From Vombatus ursinus (lineage: Eukaryota > Chordata > Mammalia > Diprotodontia > Vombatidae): a stretch of DNA of 64,000 nucleotides. Where the stretch lies: assembly GCF_900497805.2 (NCBI RefSeq), contig NW_020954610.1, forward strand, positions 77,153,163-77,217,162, written 5' to 3'. Under the pieces are notes generated by a model. It saw nothing but the letters and a program-made list of their open reading frames with translations, was not told the DNA's origin and made no database searches. A program made the translations under genes and the position numbers. Below are positions 29,801-37,739 of the stretch, piece after piece (position 1 is the stretch's first letter; the number at the start of each line of letters is the position of its first letter).

Positions 29801-32800
29801 GTAGGGACTGTTTCATTTCTGTCTTTGTAATCCCTAGTGCCCATCACAGTGTCTGGCACAAAGGAGATACTTAATAAATGCCCTCCCAGCTCTGATTCTA
29901 GTTTCTAGACTTTGCCACCATGCCTTACCCTGGAACTTTTCTAATCTCTTCGTCCTGGAACATCTACCTACTGCTATAGCTCTGGAACATCTCTCTGCCA
30001 TGCTGGCTCTCTTCTCCCTTTGGTTAGTTCTTCATCCTATGCCACGCAGACACCTTCCCCCTTCATTTCCACTTTCTCACTTTTTCATCTCCCTTTTGTG
30101 TGTTGTCTTCCCTCGTTAGAATGTAAGGCCACTGAAGCAGGAATTGTCTTTGTTTTTGCTTGTATTCCTATCCCCAGTGCTTAGTATAATCCCTGGCATG
30201 TGCAGCTAGATCCTGATAAGTATAAATAATGGATCACCAGAAGTGGTCATATGTATTTGAATTTGTATTATTAGAACTTATAAATATGTAAAATATGATA
30301 AATGGTACCAATTGAAATATTCAGTGCAAATCTGAAATCAGAATAAAGCAAACACTTCAGGGGATTCATTATTCACACTAATCAAGACCTAGCTGTAGTT
30401 AGCATTTAATAAATGCTTGCCTTCTTGCCTTGTTGCCTTGGAAACTAGTTAATCTGTTTGGCATTTAAGGTCCTTTATAATCCAGTTCCAACCTATCTTT
30501 CCAGGATGATTATACATCACTCTCCTTCAAATACATTTTAGTTCAACTGGCTTTCTTCCTGTCCCCCACATATGACATTCCAGTTCCATGCTTTTGCATA
30601 AGCTGTTCCCCATGCTTGGAATTCTCTCTCTTATCACCTGTACCTATTGCCCTTGAATAAAACGGGAGAAAAAGAAATTGCCGAAAAATAAGTTGAACCT
30701 AGAATAATCCAAGAGCTTCCTAACTGGTGTTTCTGACTCCAGTCTCCATCCTCCTCCAATGCGGCCCACACACTGCTGCGGGATCATTCTTTCTCAAATA
30801 CTACTTTGTACATGTCAGTCCCCTAAATGAGAACCTAAAATGGCTTCCAACTGCTTACCACATCCTCTCAATCCACGCCCTTTTGCCTTTTTGAGGCTGT
30901 ATTCATATCCAAATGATTTCCCACCATTCTCTAACATGAACGGATCATACCAGTCGGGAGCCCCTCCTTGTTCTGCATACTGCCTCTCTCCGCATCCCTC
31001 CCACCCCATCACATATCACTTCATATCTGCTTCCAGTGTTTGCTCATGCTGTTCTACCTCCCTGAAGTGAATCTTCCACTCCTCTTTGTTCATTTACAGC
31101 CTATATTCCTTATGTCTCACTCCAATCCTACATTCTGTTTGAATCCTTTCCTAATCCAGTCCACACTGATGTTTTTGTTCTTTTCACTATTACCTGTATT
31201 ATACAATTCTCAATCTGGGCAAATCATTTAAGTTTTTTGGCAGCTATAAATTATAGAAAAATGCCAATCTGCATTAGTAAAGGGAATTTCCTTCTTGGAA
31301 GTCCCTTATGAAATCACAGTTCTGGCCTCCCCCCAAAATCATATGTATGTAATTTTGTCATGTTCACAGACTGTTTTACGGGTATGTCTCAGTCCCTAAT
31401 TAGGTGGATAAGAACAATGCCATGCACGTCTTTGGTATGCTAAAGCACCTCGCAGGGTGTTAAATCCATAGAATATAACTATTTATTGATTAATTTCAGA
31501 AATGGACCTGTTTCTGATAATTATTTGTAGTTACAAATGTCCTTTGTTATTATCAACAACCTACATTTTAACCTCAAATGTGTTTCTTTCACATTTTATA
31601 GAAAAGGAACGATTTTTCAAGATGCCAGGGAAATATTAAATGTTGCCCATATTCTTTGTAAAGGTAGATATACCTTTTACACAATAAGGAGGGCAGGCTG
31701 GGTCTCACTCTCTGAGGCAAGCAACCTTCTCAAAGACTGGGCTAGTGCGAAAACCCACACAAAGAAAATCTCAACTAGATGAACAGGGGCTGGGTTGGTA
31801 GCCCTGAATGATGGCAGGACACACCGAAGGTGGGTAAAAATGCTGGATAAAATTGGTGGGAAAGGGAATGAGGTGGGGTTGGAAGCATGGGAAGGATGAT
31901 ATGATATGATGTCTAAGGGAGAAAACAATGGCAACATGATATTAAGAAGATACTGTAATGAGGAGATGTTTTAAAACAGCTCAAGGAAGGTATAGGATTT
32001 TTATTTTCCCCAAAGCTCCTGATAGCAAGGGATAATGAAAATGCAGCTTGGATGAGGCTTGGGGAGAACACTGGCAGTGAACCTAGCCTCAGTTCCCGCA
32101 CCACCCCCTGGGGGGGCTGCGGAAAGGGGGTGGGGTTCAGTCAGTGAAGCTAGAGCTAGCTCCTCAACCTCTGTCGCTAGCCCAGACAACAACCAATCCA
32201 TGCCAATCCTGCAGAGGATTCTAGGCTCGACATCCTCCATCTCTTTCTCCCCCGCCTCCGCAGCACAGAAAGCAGGGCAGAGGGGAGGGAGACAGAGCCT
32301 CCAAGCCCATCTGATTCCCAGTACCACCAACCTACTCCTTCCCATCTGCCCCATTCCCCTCCCCAGGTAGCACATCTCTTTCCTCTATTCCCCAGCCAGA
32401 GGTCCCCGGGGCCAGCTCGCCCCTTCTCCCAGTTCCTCTTCTGCCCCTTCTCCGCCCCCACTCAAGGCCATTGTCCCTGGTGATCTCCGGGTGGTCTCCC
32501 CACCCCTATCCCCTTCTCCCAACACCTAGCCCCTTCTCCTAGCTCCCCATCCCTTACTCCCAGCCCTCCCATCCCTTATTCCCAGCCCCCCTCATTCCCT
32601 GCGTCCTGCCCCCCCTTTTTATTCCTCCCTTTCCCCATCCCCCCCACCGTGGACCCGCAGCCTCACCCTCCTCGGACAAGTAGCGAAGGTCATAGAACTC
32701 GCTGGCGAAGGTGCCGTACGACGAGTCGTGCGGCTGGCGCTGCACCTCGTCGCTCCCCGAGCTTGAGGGGTCCCCTCTCCTGGCGCTGTCGTCGGCTGGG

Positions 32801-32892
32801 CTGGCCGACGAGGCTATGGGCCCCGCCAGCAGCAGCAGCCAGGCGCTGCAGCCCAGGCAATGTAGAAGGGGCAGCAGGGGCAGTTGGATCAT
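5772..32892 (-). CDS. FRRS1L: FRRS1L gene, complete coding region in five exons (ferric-chelate reductase 1-like protein)
   Basis: Joined minus-strand exons 32892-32667, 19409-19325, 12644-12506, 9791-9545 and 5944-5772 total 870 nt, giving 289 residues plus a stop; every junction has AG/GT sites and matching phase. Visible parts: hydrophobic signal peptide about residues 1-30; low-complexity acidic/Ser linker; conserved [21 protein letters not shown] at the end of exon 1; a cysteine pair near 96 and 102 and another at 110 and 115; DOMON domain about 96-220; C-terminal hydrophobic segment about 272-286 ending LLMGTP. Known for the family: despite its name FRRS1L is not a reductase; it is an ER-located partner of CPT1C and GluA subunits that promotes early AMPA-receptor assembly, and its loss causes an epileptic-dyskinetic encephalopathy in humans. 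Length is near the roughly 290 residues of the short human form. Identification is by recalled sequence and is very firm; no break is seen. Confidence 0.97.
5945..7084 (-). other. FRRS1L intron 4, no repeat recognised
   Basis: Unique-looking sequence next to exon 5. A proximal ORF that covers exon 5 simply reads through into this intron. Confidence 0.5.
7085..7500 (+). repeat. L2 LINE fragment
   Basis: The order 'ccagattcatcctcttaatt', 'caacagctccctatagcctat', 'ggctcctccttg', 'cagctcaagtttaatttc' follows the L2 3' end. Plus strand, degenerate. Confidence 0.65.
7501..8078. other. FRRS1L intron 4 sequence without clear repeat
   Basis: Nothing recognised except a start of L2-like words near 8010-8070 that continues after the SINE insertion at 8079-8229. 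Confidence 0.4.
8079..8229 (-). repeat. WSINE1-like SINE inserted in an L2
   Basis: It starts with a poly-T run (the A-tail on the minus strand) and ends with 'ctgagccacccagttacccc', the complement of the GGGGCAGCTAGGTGGC SINE head. Target-site duplications catttattcact (8061-8072) and cacttattcact (8231-8242) flank it and interrupt L2 sequence, so it is younger than the L2. Confidence 0.85.
8230..8810 (+). repeat. L2 LINE fragment
   Basis: The sequence follows L2: 'cagccctcatcctccttaac', 'tctagtcatgccattccttt', 'ttggcatttaaggtccccca', 'gcctataatgccttcatt'. It is the 3' continuation of the L2 split by the SINE. Confidence 0.75.
8811..9544. other. FRRS1L intron 4 sequence, nothing recognised
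   Basis: No repeat or gene motif; several short minus-strand ORFs here are without support. Confidence 0.4.
9545..9791 (-). CDS. FRRS1L: FRRS1L exon 4 (DOMON domain, second part)
   Basis: A 247-bp exon beginning [16 protein letters not shown] and ending [13 protein letters not shown] plus one base of Gly. It completes the DOMON beta-sandwich, with the [12 protein letters not shown] strand and the WYYLFAWG motif. Acceptor tttttag, donor TCAAG|gtaagt. It is practically unchanged from the mammalian sequence as recalled. Confidence 0.97.
10041..10235 (-). repeat. MIR-class SINE fragment
   Basis: Complement of a MIR-like copy: 'agagctgaaagagaactcat', 'gtcatttgcctgagg' and 'ggagctgagctagagct' lie in the order of the widespread mammalian element. 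Confidence 0.55.
10400..10575 (+). repeat. MIR-class SINE fragment
   Basis: 'ctatgtggccttgagcaagg', 'cctcagtttcaccttaagta' and 'tagttctcaaatgctac' follow the 3' half of a MIR-like element. Confidence 0.6.
10736..10995 (-). repeat. MAR1-type marsupial SINE
   Basis: A nearly full-length complement copy: 'ttgttgctgtttagtcattt' at the 3' tail, 'gggattttcttggcaaagat', 'gaggaaactgaggcaaacat', and the tRNA-like head 'tatccactgcaccatctagc'. Confidence 0.9.
11300..11715 (+). repeat. MIR-class SINE interrupted by a younger SINE
   Basis: The head (gaggtagcatggttcaggaa, gacgtcaggaaaacctggat) and tail (gagaaagtgacttaagttc, 'aggataataatagcacctcc', ATTATT end) are separated by the WSINE1-like copy at 11382-11532. 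Confidence 0.8.
11382..11532 (-). repeat. WSINE1-like SINE nested in a MIR-class SINE
   Basis: Poly-T start and 'cactgtgccacctagctgcc' end. The host sequence ctacatcagac is repeated as ttacctcagac on the right side, a target-site duplication that fixes the insertion. Confidence 0.85.
11748..11810. repeat. (TC)n-(AC)n compound microsatellite
   Basis: About 45 bp of CT repeats followed directly by nine or more CA units. Confidence 0.95.
12506..12644 (-). CDS. FRRS1L: FRRS1L exon 3 (DOMON domain, first part)
   Basis: A 139-bp exon encoding [19 protein letters not shown] and continuing through [20 protein letters not shown] to DKKM. This is the diagnostic DOMON core with the WVAVGFS motif. Acceptor cttctag, donor AATG|gtaaga. 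It ends in phase 0. Confidence 0.97.
13170..13450 (+). repeat. L2-related or low-copy repeat fragment
   Basis: The words 'acttcctctaccatgccc' occur twice (about 13190-13215 and 13380-13400), and the style resembles the L2-tailed repeats at 29890-30230 and 59155-59600. Assignment is tentative. Confidence 0.35.
14100..15765 (+). repeat. Long degenerate interspersed repeat, class not assigned
   Basis: The purine-rich text ('gtgatgtttgtattttatcc', 'caagaatgcaaggagtgggg', 'ggcagttttaggtgattatg') resembles a long ancient mammalian repeat, and parts resemble 35470-35960 and 50700-51010. I cannot name the family. A T-rich interruption lies at about 14707-14745. Confidence 0.4.
15771..16031 (+). repeat. 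MAR1-type marsupial SINE, near full length
   Basis: Starts GGGGGCAGCTAGGTGGC, includes 'tgtgacctgggcaaatcact', 'gagctggagaaggaaatggc', 'aagaattggacacaactgaa' and ends in an (AAAC)n tail. One of the best-preserved copies in the window. Confidence 0.92.
16485..16740 (-). repeat. MIR-class SINE
   Basis: Complement copy: 'ccaaagcactttacaaatat', 'ctcattttatcctcacaac', 'aaggaaactgagtcagaaag', ending 'accactgtgtcctctagctg'. Confidence 0.85.
16765..16890 (+). repeat. Truncated MIR-class SINE
   Basis: Only the head is present: 'caagccaggaagacttgggt', 'gtgtgatcttgggcaagtta'. Confidence 0.65.
17180..17310 (+). repeat. CR1/L3 LINE fragment
   Basis: 'ggggatgtttagcttgg', 'caaatatttgaaaggcttca' and 'tgggtttgttttgcttggtc' match the 3' untranslated part of the CR1/L3 copies seen elsewhere here. 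Confidence 0.6.
17361..17620 (+). repeat. MIR-class SINE, near full length
   Basis: Head 'agcaactaggtggaatagtg', middle 'tgtgactctgggtaagtcac', end 'tgcctggcacatagtaggca'. Confidence 0.8.
17645..17845 (-). repeat. MIR-class SINE
   Basis: 'tagagctgaaagtgatctca', 'gcaggatttgaaccctggtc' and a tRNA-like head remnant, on the complement strand. Confidence 0.6.
17860..19205 (+). repeat. L2 LINE, long degenerate copy split by a hAT-like element
   Basis: Successive L2 words: 'cccaaatctacatgtctagt', 'cttcaaatgcttcctattgc', 'tttggcattcaagacctttc', 'ttctctggcttagaatgccc', 'aagaccttt'. A non-autonomous hAT-like element interrupts it at 18229-18424. Confidence 0.75.
18229..18424. mobile_element. hAT-like non-autonomous DNA transposon inside L2
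   Basis: Begins CAGCAGCAGTGTCAAACT and its complement end reads CAGAGGGATCCAAC, both close to the CAGGGGTGTCAAAC terminus of a common mammalian hAT family. The inner text 'attttaatctggttcaggcc' fits the same family. The flanks gcctacta and gcctatgg are an eroded 8-bp target duplication, and both fit the L2 text 'attgcctataggatcaaat'. About 196 bp, no coding capacity. Confidence 0.6.
19325..19409 (-). CDS. FRRS1L: FRRS1L exon 2
   Basis: An 85-bp exon of phase 1 in, phase 2 out. It encodes [19 protein letters not shown] followed by CGKTKGCF, with the two cysteines that lead into the DOMON domain. Acceptor tgtccag, donor AG|gtttgt. The exon is too short for a simple ORF scan and was found from the protein sequence. 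Confidence 0.96.
19410..20680. other. FRRS1L intron 1, near exon 2; nothing recognised
   Basis: No repeat family or second gene could be supported. Two short plus-strand ORFs have no recognisable domain. Confidence 0.4.
20690..21780 (+). repeat. Two L2 LINE fragments
   Basis: The first ends 'gcacagcatctggcacataa' and 'taaatgcttgttgattgact', the L2 3' terminus. The second, from about 21185, has 'aggggctccctattgccttg', 'ctcaagaactgtctcttccc' and later L2 words. Confidence 0.7.
21781..22639. other. FRRS1L intron 1 stretch without recognised feature
   Basis: AT-rich. Overlapping short ORFs around 22043-22464 on both strands lack known motifs. Confidence 0.35.
22640..25230 (+). repeat. RTE (BovB-like) LINE, long degenerate copy
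   Basis: Conceptual pieces of the RTE protein appear in order along the plus strand: endonuclease-like text ending LVRAKIK near 23220-23240; an RT text with [10 protein letters not shown] near 24430-24460, the position of the FADD box; a C-terminal piece with [15 protein letters not shown] near 24920-24965. Many stops and shifts show an old, inactive copy of roughly 2.6 kb. RTE elements are known in marsupial genomes. It sits in FRRS1L intron 1, opposite in strand to the gene. Confidence 0.8.
25240..26045. other. FRRS1L intron 1 stretch without recognised feature
   Basis: A TATA/CATA-rich patch lies at 25315-25375. No other repeat or gene is supported. Confidence 0.35.
26050..28030 (+). repeat. 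CR1/L3 LINE, long 3' part
   Basis: From about 27080 the text is diagnostic: 'gcttatcaaatttgcagatg' (translating to an LIKFADDT-type RT motif), 'ggaccatccagaggaag'-like 3' UTR, 'tgggctgctttaatagg', 'cactagaggtcttcaggg' and the end 'ccaactcagagattctgtga'. The 26050-27080 part resembles the CR1 ORF1 region ('ggtgattcatacgggcaaaa') and is less certain. Confidence 0.75.
28075..28265 (-). repeat. MIR-class SINE
   Basis: 'gactggaagggacgtaac', 'agaatttgaactcaggtgct' and 'ccattataccatgatgc' on the complement strand. Confidence 0.6.
28300..28790 (+). repeat. Marsupial-type L1 3' end
   Basis: Typical L1 3' text: 'tcaattggggaatggttgaa', 'aatggaacactattgtgtta', 'agtgagcaataccaggagaa', 'atatggccaatgtgggtatt', a G/C-rich stretch and an A-rich tail. 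Confidence 0.9.
29180..29890 (+). repeat. L2 LINE 3' end, well preserved
   Basis: Almost continuous L2 3' sequence: 'tagctccctaactggtcttg', 'cctctaggatcaaatacaaa', 'aatgttctccctcctcac', 'ctcagctcaagtttcaacct', 'tctggcacaaaggagatact' then TTAATAAATGC. Confidence 0.9.
29890..30230 (+). repeat. L2-tailed repeat
   Basis: The 5' body ('tggaacatctctctgccatg', 'tcttctccctttggttagtt') differs from L2 but the end ('gtgtgttgtcttccctcgtt', 'agaatgtaaggccactgaag', 'ccagtgcttagta') is L2-like. Similar copies lie at 46540-46840, 59155-59598 and 59748-59930. Confidence 0.55.
30380..31235 (+). repeat. Two L2 LINE fragments
   Basis: First: 'ctgtttggcatttaaggtcc', 'ggatgattatacatcactct', 'ttttgcataagctgttcccc'. 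Second, from about 30700: 'agcttcctaactggtgtttc', 'aaatggcttccaactgctta', 'ctcatgctgttctacctccc'. Confidence 0.75.
31240..32055. other. FRRS1L intron 1, promoter-near part without recognised repeat
   Basis: Unique-looking sequence between the last L2 and the GC-rich region. No gene supported. Confidence 0.4.
32667..32892 (-). CDS. FRRS1L: FRRS1L exon 1 coding part (signal peptide and N-terminus)
   Basis: The ATG at 32892-32890 is the first in its frame and has G at -3 (gctgccATGA). Residues 1-75 are encoded plus the first base of a Gly codon; the donor is GAGG|gtgagg. The start is followed by Leu-rich hydrophobic sequence and an SSASPADD motif that corresponds to the ASPADD after the human signal peptide. 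The frame stays open upstream of the ATG with no other ATG, so a longer non-AUG product cannot be excluded. The exon lies in the CpG island. Confidence 0.95.
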
Positions 32893-32993
32893 GGCAGCGA
32901 GGAAAAAGAGCCCGCCGAGGAGCTGGTACCGCCGGGTGGCTGCACCGGCTCCGGGGCTCTGTCTGCCTTTCTCTCTCTCTAGGCAACGTTGAC

Positions 32994-33036
32994 GCAGCCG
33001 CAGCCGCAGCCCCAGCCGCAGCCTCAGCCGCAGCCC
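32994..33036. repeat. GCAGCC hexanucleotide array upstream of the FRRS1L start
   Basis: About seven near-perfect GCAGCC/CCGCAG units with two interrupted units lie about 100-145 bp upstream of the FRRS1L ATG, inside the CpG island. On the minus strand they read as an open Leu-Arg repeat in frame with FRRS1L. Confidence 0.85.
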
Positions 33037-33040
33037 CCTC

Positions 33041-34320
33041 GCCTTTCTTCCCCCTCCTCAGGTCCCCTCCCTTATCCCCCCGCCCCCGGTCCCTCCTCCC
33101 CCCTCCTCACTGGGCTCCCTCTGCTTCATACCCTCTCCTTTTTTCTAAATCCCTCCCTAGCAAATTCAGATTGAACACAAAGGAACCAAGGAATGGGGCG
33201 TATTTACTGCATAAAACCGGTCACTGAGAGACCTGTCAATCTACCCAGGTTTTGTCCTAAAAGCGTGCAAAAAAAAAAAAAAAAATCACTGTGAACGTGC
33301 TTTGTGATGAAAAAAAAAATAACAAGAAAAGAAAGCGGAAAATAACCGTCAAGAATTAAACATTTCAAGGATTTGAAATTGCATGTGTGGCAGCTAATTT
33401 TTCTTTAAATACAATTATTTCAGCATATTCAATGATTTTTTTTAAAAAAGGAACATTTAAGTTTGCTCCAAATTGCTTCCTTGCAGGTGATGTTTTCAGC
33501 TACCTTGTTTTCAAATACTCCTCAGAAGAAGAAGCTCAGGCAAATTATGGGATGTTAAATTATGCGTTTATTTATTTTTCTCTTGAAAACTGCTCTCGAA
33601 TAATCTGAATATCTTAATTTATCCCATTCTATCTAGCAATGCCTTCATTTCTGGATTTGCTTGCAGAATACACAAAGGATAATCCATATTAAAAATCTAG
33701 TGGTAGGAGTTCGCAGTTTATAACCATATATGTATATGCATGTTGTGAGAATGATATTACAGTTACAGATGCATCCGAATGTAAAATTGAAATAGAATGT
33801 GGTTTCCCTCATGGTCTGAGAATGAGCTAAATACTAAATGAGCCTGTTAGTTTCTCTATCCGGACTCTCCCTTTCTTCTGTTCTATTTAAATCAATTCAA
33901 TTATACAAGAATCTGCTAAGTGGCTATTATGTGGGATATACTGCTTAGGTCTTTGGGAAATATTAGAATAGAGACAAGGGCAGGCCCAATGGTTTCATTG
34001 ATATAAGATATTCCCTAGGTGAAGGCACTCCCTCTACCAATGCAGGTTCATTTCTTCTCCCATTAGAATTTGAGTCCAAAGAAGCAGGGCTTATATTTTC
34101 AAATGAAGACAAGCTTTCTCTCCTTGCCATCTTACCCCTCTTGCCACAGAAAAAGCAAGAAAAACAAAACTGTTACAAATATGCATAGTTAAGCAAAACA
34201 GATTCCCACAGATTCCCCCCCCCCAAAAAAATGTCTTAATCTGAACTCTGAGACACCATCACCTCTCTGTCAGGAGGTGGCCATATGTTTTATCATGAGT
34301 CCTCTGGAATTTGACACAGC
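33041..34320. other. Upstream flank of FRRS1L
   Basis: A C-rich shoulder to about 33130, then AT-rich sequence with poly-A runs near 33270 and 33310. A THER1-like fragment is possible at about 33985-34100 ('ccctaggtgaaggcactccc'). No gene is supported; enhancers cannot be judged from sequence alone. Confidence 0.4.
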
Positions 34321-34329
34321 CTAAAATTT

Positions 34330-34985
34330 AAAAAAAATTTATTTAGTATTTTATTTTTCCTCAATTATATGTAAAAACAATTTTTAACATTCATTTTTAA
34401 AATTTTGAGTTCCGAATTCTCTCCCTCTCCACTCTGCTTATTGAATGAGCAAGCAATTTGATATAGATTATGCTTGTGTAGTCATGCAAAACATTTCCAT
34501 GTTAGTCATGTTGTAAAAGAAAACATAGACCAAAAAAGAAAAACCAAGAAAAATCAAGAAAGCAAAAAATGTATACTTTGATTTATATTCAGACTCCATC
34601 AGTTCTTTCTCTGGAGATGGATACCATTTTTCATCATGAGTCCTTTGAGATTGTCTTGGATCATTGTATTGCTGAGAATAGCTAAGTCATTCACAGTTGA
34701 TCATCTTATAATATTGCTATTACTGTGTACAATGTTCTCCTACACTTTGCATCAGTTCATGTAAGTCTTTCTGGGTTTTTCTGAGAGCATCCTGCTCATC
34801 ATTTCTGATAATAGTATTCCATCACCACCATATACTACAACTTGTTCAGCCATTCCCCAATTGATGGGCATCCCCTCAATTTCCAGTTTTTTTTTTTGCC
34901 ACCAGAAAAGAGCTGCTATAAATATTTTTGCACACATAGTTCCTTTTCCTTTTAAAAAAAAATCTGTTTTGGGATATAGCCCCTG
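34330..34985 (-). repeat. Marsupial-type L1 3' end
   Basis: Complement of L1: 'agttctttctctggagatgg', 'gagtcctttgagattgtctt', 'cattccccaattgatgggca' and 'aagagctgctataaatattt'. Confidence 0.9.
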
Positions 34986-35150
34986 TGCAACCTAAAGTCT
35001 TAAAGAGTTTCCAGGAGCACTAAAAGGTTAAGTAACTTCCCCTGGGTCACATAGCCAGTATGTGTCTAAGGCAGGATTTGAAGGCCTTCCTTCCAAGAAG
35101 GCCTTCCTTCTTGGCTTACATGGCTGATATCCATTACATCATGTTGCCTC
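34986..35150 (-). repeat. THER1/MIR-like SINE fragment
   Basis: 'taaaaggttaagtaacttcc', 'ctgggtcacatagccagtat' and 'ggcaggatttgaaggcc'. An 11-bp inner duplication of 'aaggccttcc' occurs near 35085-35105. Confidence 0.65.
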
Positions 35151-35159
35151 TCTATGGGA

Positions 35160-35960
35160 AATATAAAGACATATAAAACATAATTCCTGCCATTAAGGAG
35201 TTTACAATCTGATAGGTGGATAAGTCCACAAATAACAAGACAAAGAGCATGACATATTTGTTACTTTCTAAGCAAGCCTATTTTGCTTATCTGCCCAAGG
35301 CTTTGCACCTTCCCTATATCAAATGCAACTTGACTTACATTAGAAGCAAAAAACTATGCCATTTAAAGTAGGATTTTCTGGAATTAGAAATACATGCAGT
35401 TACAAAAAGTAACATAAGACCTATTCCCCAGTTATTCTCCTGTGTATTATATTCTAGAGTTAGCTACTTACCTTGTCTACCCTCAGTCCTAAACTTGTAA
35501 GATAAATGCCAAAGAAAGGGGACAAGTGCTATGAGGGAAGAGAGACATCATGTCTGGTTGGAAAGATCAGGAAAGAAATCATGGAAGAGCCAATACATGC
35601 AAAGAATTTTGAAAGAAGTACAGGTAAAGATTGGGTTAGAGGAAGGAAACAAATTCTAGGTGGAAGACAGAATGAGTAAAGACATGGAGGTAGGAAAGTA
35701 GATGGCATGATCAGGAAAGAATAAGTAGTTTAGTTTGTAAATTGCATGAAAATGAGTAATAGAAGTAAGACTTGTAAGTTAGGTTAGTCATATTTGTGGA
35801 AACCTTGAATTACAAGTGGAAGTGTCTGGACTTAATTTAAGGATCCACTCAAAGTTTTAAAGTTAGTATGATTGGAATAGCTGTGAGTAGGATAGATTGA
35901 AAAGGAGAAAAGATTAGAGGTAGGGAGGGGCTTATATAATTCCAAAATGGTGTCACTGGA
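35160..35960 (+). repeat. Degenerate interspersed repeat, class not assigned
   Basis: Starts with 'ctgccattaaggagtttaca' (shared with 11120, 37140 and 51690) and continues with purine-rich text related to 14100-15765 and 50700-51010. Confidence 0.4.
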
Positions 35961-36114
35961 ATTTAAATGTGGTTTTGTGGTATTTATTTTCCTATAATCT
36001 ACAAATAACTGGATGAACCCATTAGGTTTGGGAAACTACATAAAAGGAGGACCTAGGTAAGGATGGTGGTGTTCATAATTTGCTTTGACATGTTCTGTAT
36101 TGCTCTTTTAATGA

Positions 36115-36480
36115 TAGAATAATAGAAATTCAGAGGTTGAAGGAATCTCAGAGATCATCTAGTCAACCCATATATAAAAACAAAAACAAAAAAATACAAC
36201 ATTCCTAACAAGTAGTCATCTAACCCTTGCCTTGTAGTCCTCAATGGGAAAGGGGCCCAAAGCAGCCCATTTTGCTTTAGAATAACTCTAATTCTTTGGA
36301 AGTTTTCCCTTAATCTAACCTAAATCTACTTCTCTGCAATTGATTCTCATTATTGCTTCTAGTTCTGGCCCCAGGACCAACAGGAACAAATTGAATTCAT
36401 CTGCTACATGATAGACCTCCAAATATTTAAAGTTAGCTATGATGTACCCCTAACCCTTCTCTTGGTTAAACACCCTATTT
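36115..36480 (-). repeat. CR1/L3 LINE 3' end
   Basis: Complement of CR1/L3: 'ctcagagatcatctagtcaa', 'aagcagcccattttgcttta', 'ccaaatatttaaagttagct'. Confidence 0.7.
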
Positions 36481-37055
36481 TTGGTAGTGAGGGAAGAGAA
36501 TACCATGCATTGGAGATTTAATTCTGACAATTTTGCCTGTACTTGAATTAGCAAGTAAAATATTTAGTTGGGCTCACCCAGTAGGTGTCTGATGGTATTC
36601 ACAATGAATTGTTTAGGAAAATATGAAGGCAAATATCCAAGAAAGGTTTGCAGAGCAGTATGGTAGTTCTGCTTCGGTGGTCTAGTGTTCTACTACACTT
36701 TCCTCTATTTGTGGGGCTTGGAAATCAATCCCTTCAATCCCCTTGGTGAGATGGAGAGCCTACAAGGCCTATCTATATCCTTTAGGTATGTGGGTTGATT
36801 GTGTGGGTTGGGTACTGTTCTACTCCAAAGCTTAAACTAGAGTGGATCAGTTAAAACATCTGATATGTTCCAAATTCAGTCTTGAGTTTCATAGCTTAGC
36901 CCAGTGGTGGAGTTCAGTTCCTTGTCACTAAAGAGCAGTGCCTGGCCCTGGGCACTGGGCTTCTAGGGAGCCTCCCAATAGGCAAGCTGCAAAGAGAGCA
37001 GCTTATCATACCAGTCATTCTTATTTATGCTTATATATGCTCACATAATTATTTA
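36481..37055. other. Intergenic stretch without recognised repeat
   Basis: No gene or repeat supported. Confidence 0.35.
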
Positions 37056-37057
37056 TT

Positions 37058-37190
37058 TTCAATCAATCAATTAATCAATAAACATTTATTAAGCATCTAT
37101 GCACCAGGCACTGTGCTAAGTGACAAAAAGAGTCAAAAGACAGTCCTGCCTTCAAGGAGCTACAATCTAATTGGACAGAGGGGACCAGTA
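37058..37190 (+). repeat. Start of a catttattaag-type repeat
   Basis: 'aataaacatttattaagcat', 'ccaggcactgtgctaagtga' and 'ttcaaggagctacaatctaa' also occur at 11830, 51595 and 52915, marking a common marsupial repeat whose class I cannot assign. Confidence 0.5.
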
Positions 37191-37572
37191 AAGCCCTTAT
37201 CAATCCATTTGTGTGAAGGTGGTAAGCTGTCACTCTGGAGGAGCTTTGTTGCCATATCCTTCCATAAACATCTCAGAATTCCAGAGAGAAATTTAGAATA
37301 TTAATCAACAGTGTTAAAGGAAATTTAAGGTGTAAGAAAATCTTCATGAGGAGCTTCTGTTACTCTTGAGGCTTCCCTAGGCGAAGAACAAGGCTATAAT
37401 TGAGAGTACCATGGCAATGGTAATGATATACAGGAGGAGATCTTAATCTTTTCTGTGTCATGAATGGTGAAACCAATGACCTTTTTCTCCAAATGATGTT
37501 TTAAATACATAAAATAAAATACATAGGATTAAAAAGGAAACAAATTACATTGAAGTATGGTTATCAAAATAA

Positions 37573-37595
37573 AACACACACACACACACACACAC
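37573..37595. repeat. (AC)n microsatellite
   Basis: An uninterrupted run of eleven AC units. Confidence 0.95.
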
Positions 37596-37739
37596 TCAAA
37601 GGAAGTTCATGGACCCCAGGTTAAGAACTTCTATTTGAGATGGGGCCATAGCTGGCACATTATTGCCATATGTGAACATTGTTTTGAGCAGGTGAGCACA
37701 AGAACTAACCCTCATCTCTCTGATGCCTGATACCAGTGC

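Larger units (their letters stand above)
32640..33040 (-). promoter_or_regulatory. CpG island / FRRS1L promoter and 5' UTR region
   Basis: CpG dinucleotides are dense here while almost absent from the surrounding AT-rich DNA. The island covers the coding exon 1 and at least 150 bp upstream; a milder GC-rich shoulder extends from about 32060 to 33130. No clear TATA box is seen, as usual for a CpG-island promoter of a brain-expressed gene. The exact transcription start cannot be placed from sequence alone. Confidence 0.85.

Noticed and set aside
32649-33227. 192-residue plus-strand open frame over the CpG island
   Set aside because: It is antisense to FRRS1L exon 1 and its promoter; the Ala/Pro/Ser/Arg-rich composition comes from GC-rich DNA.
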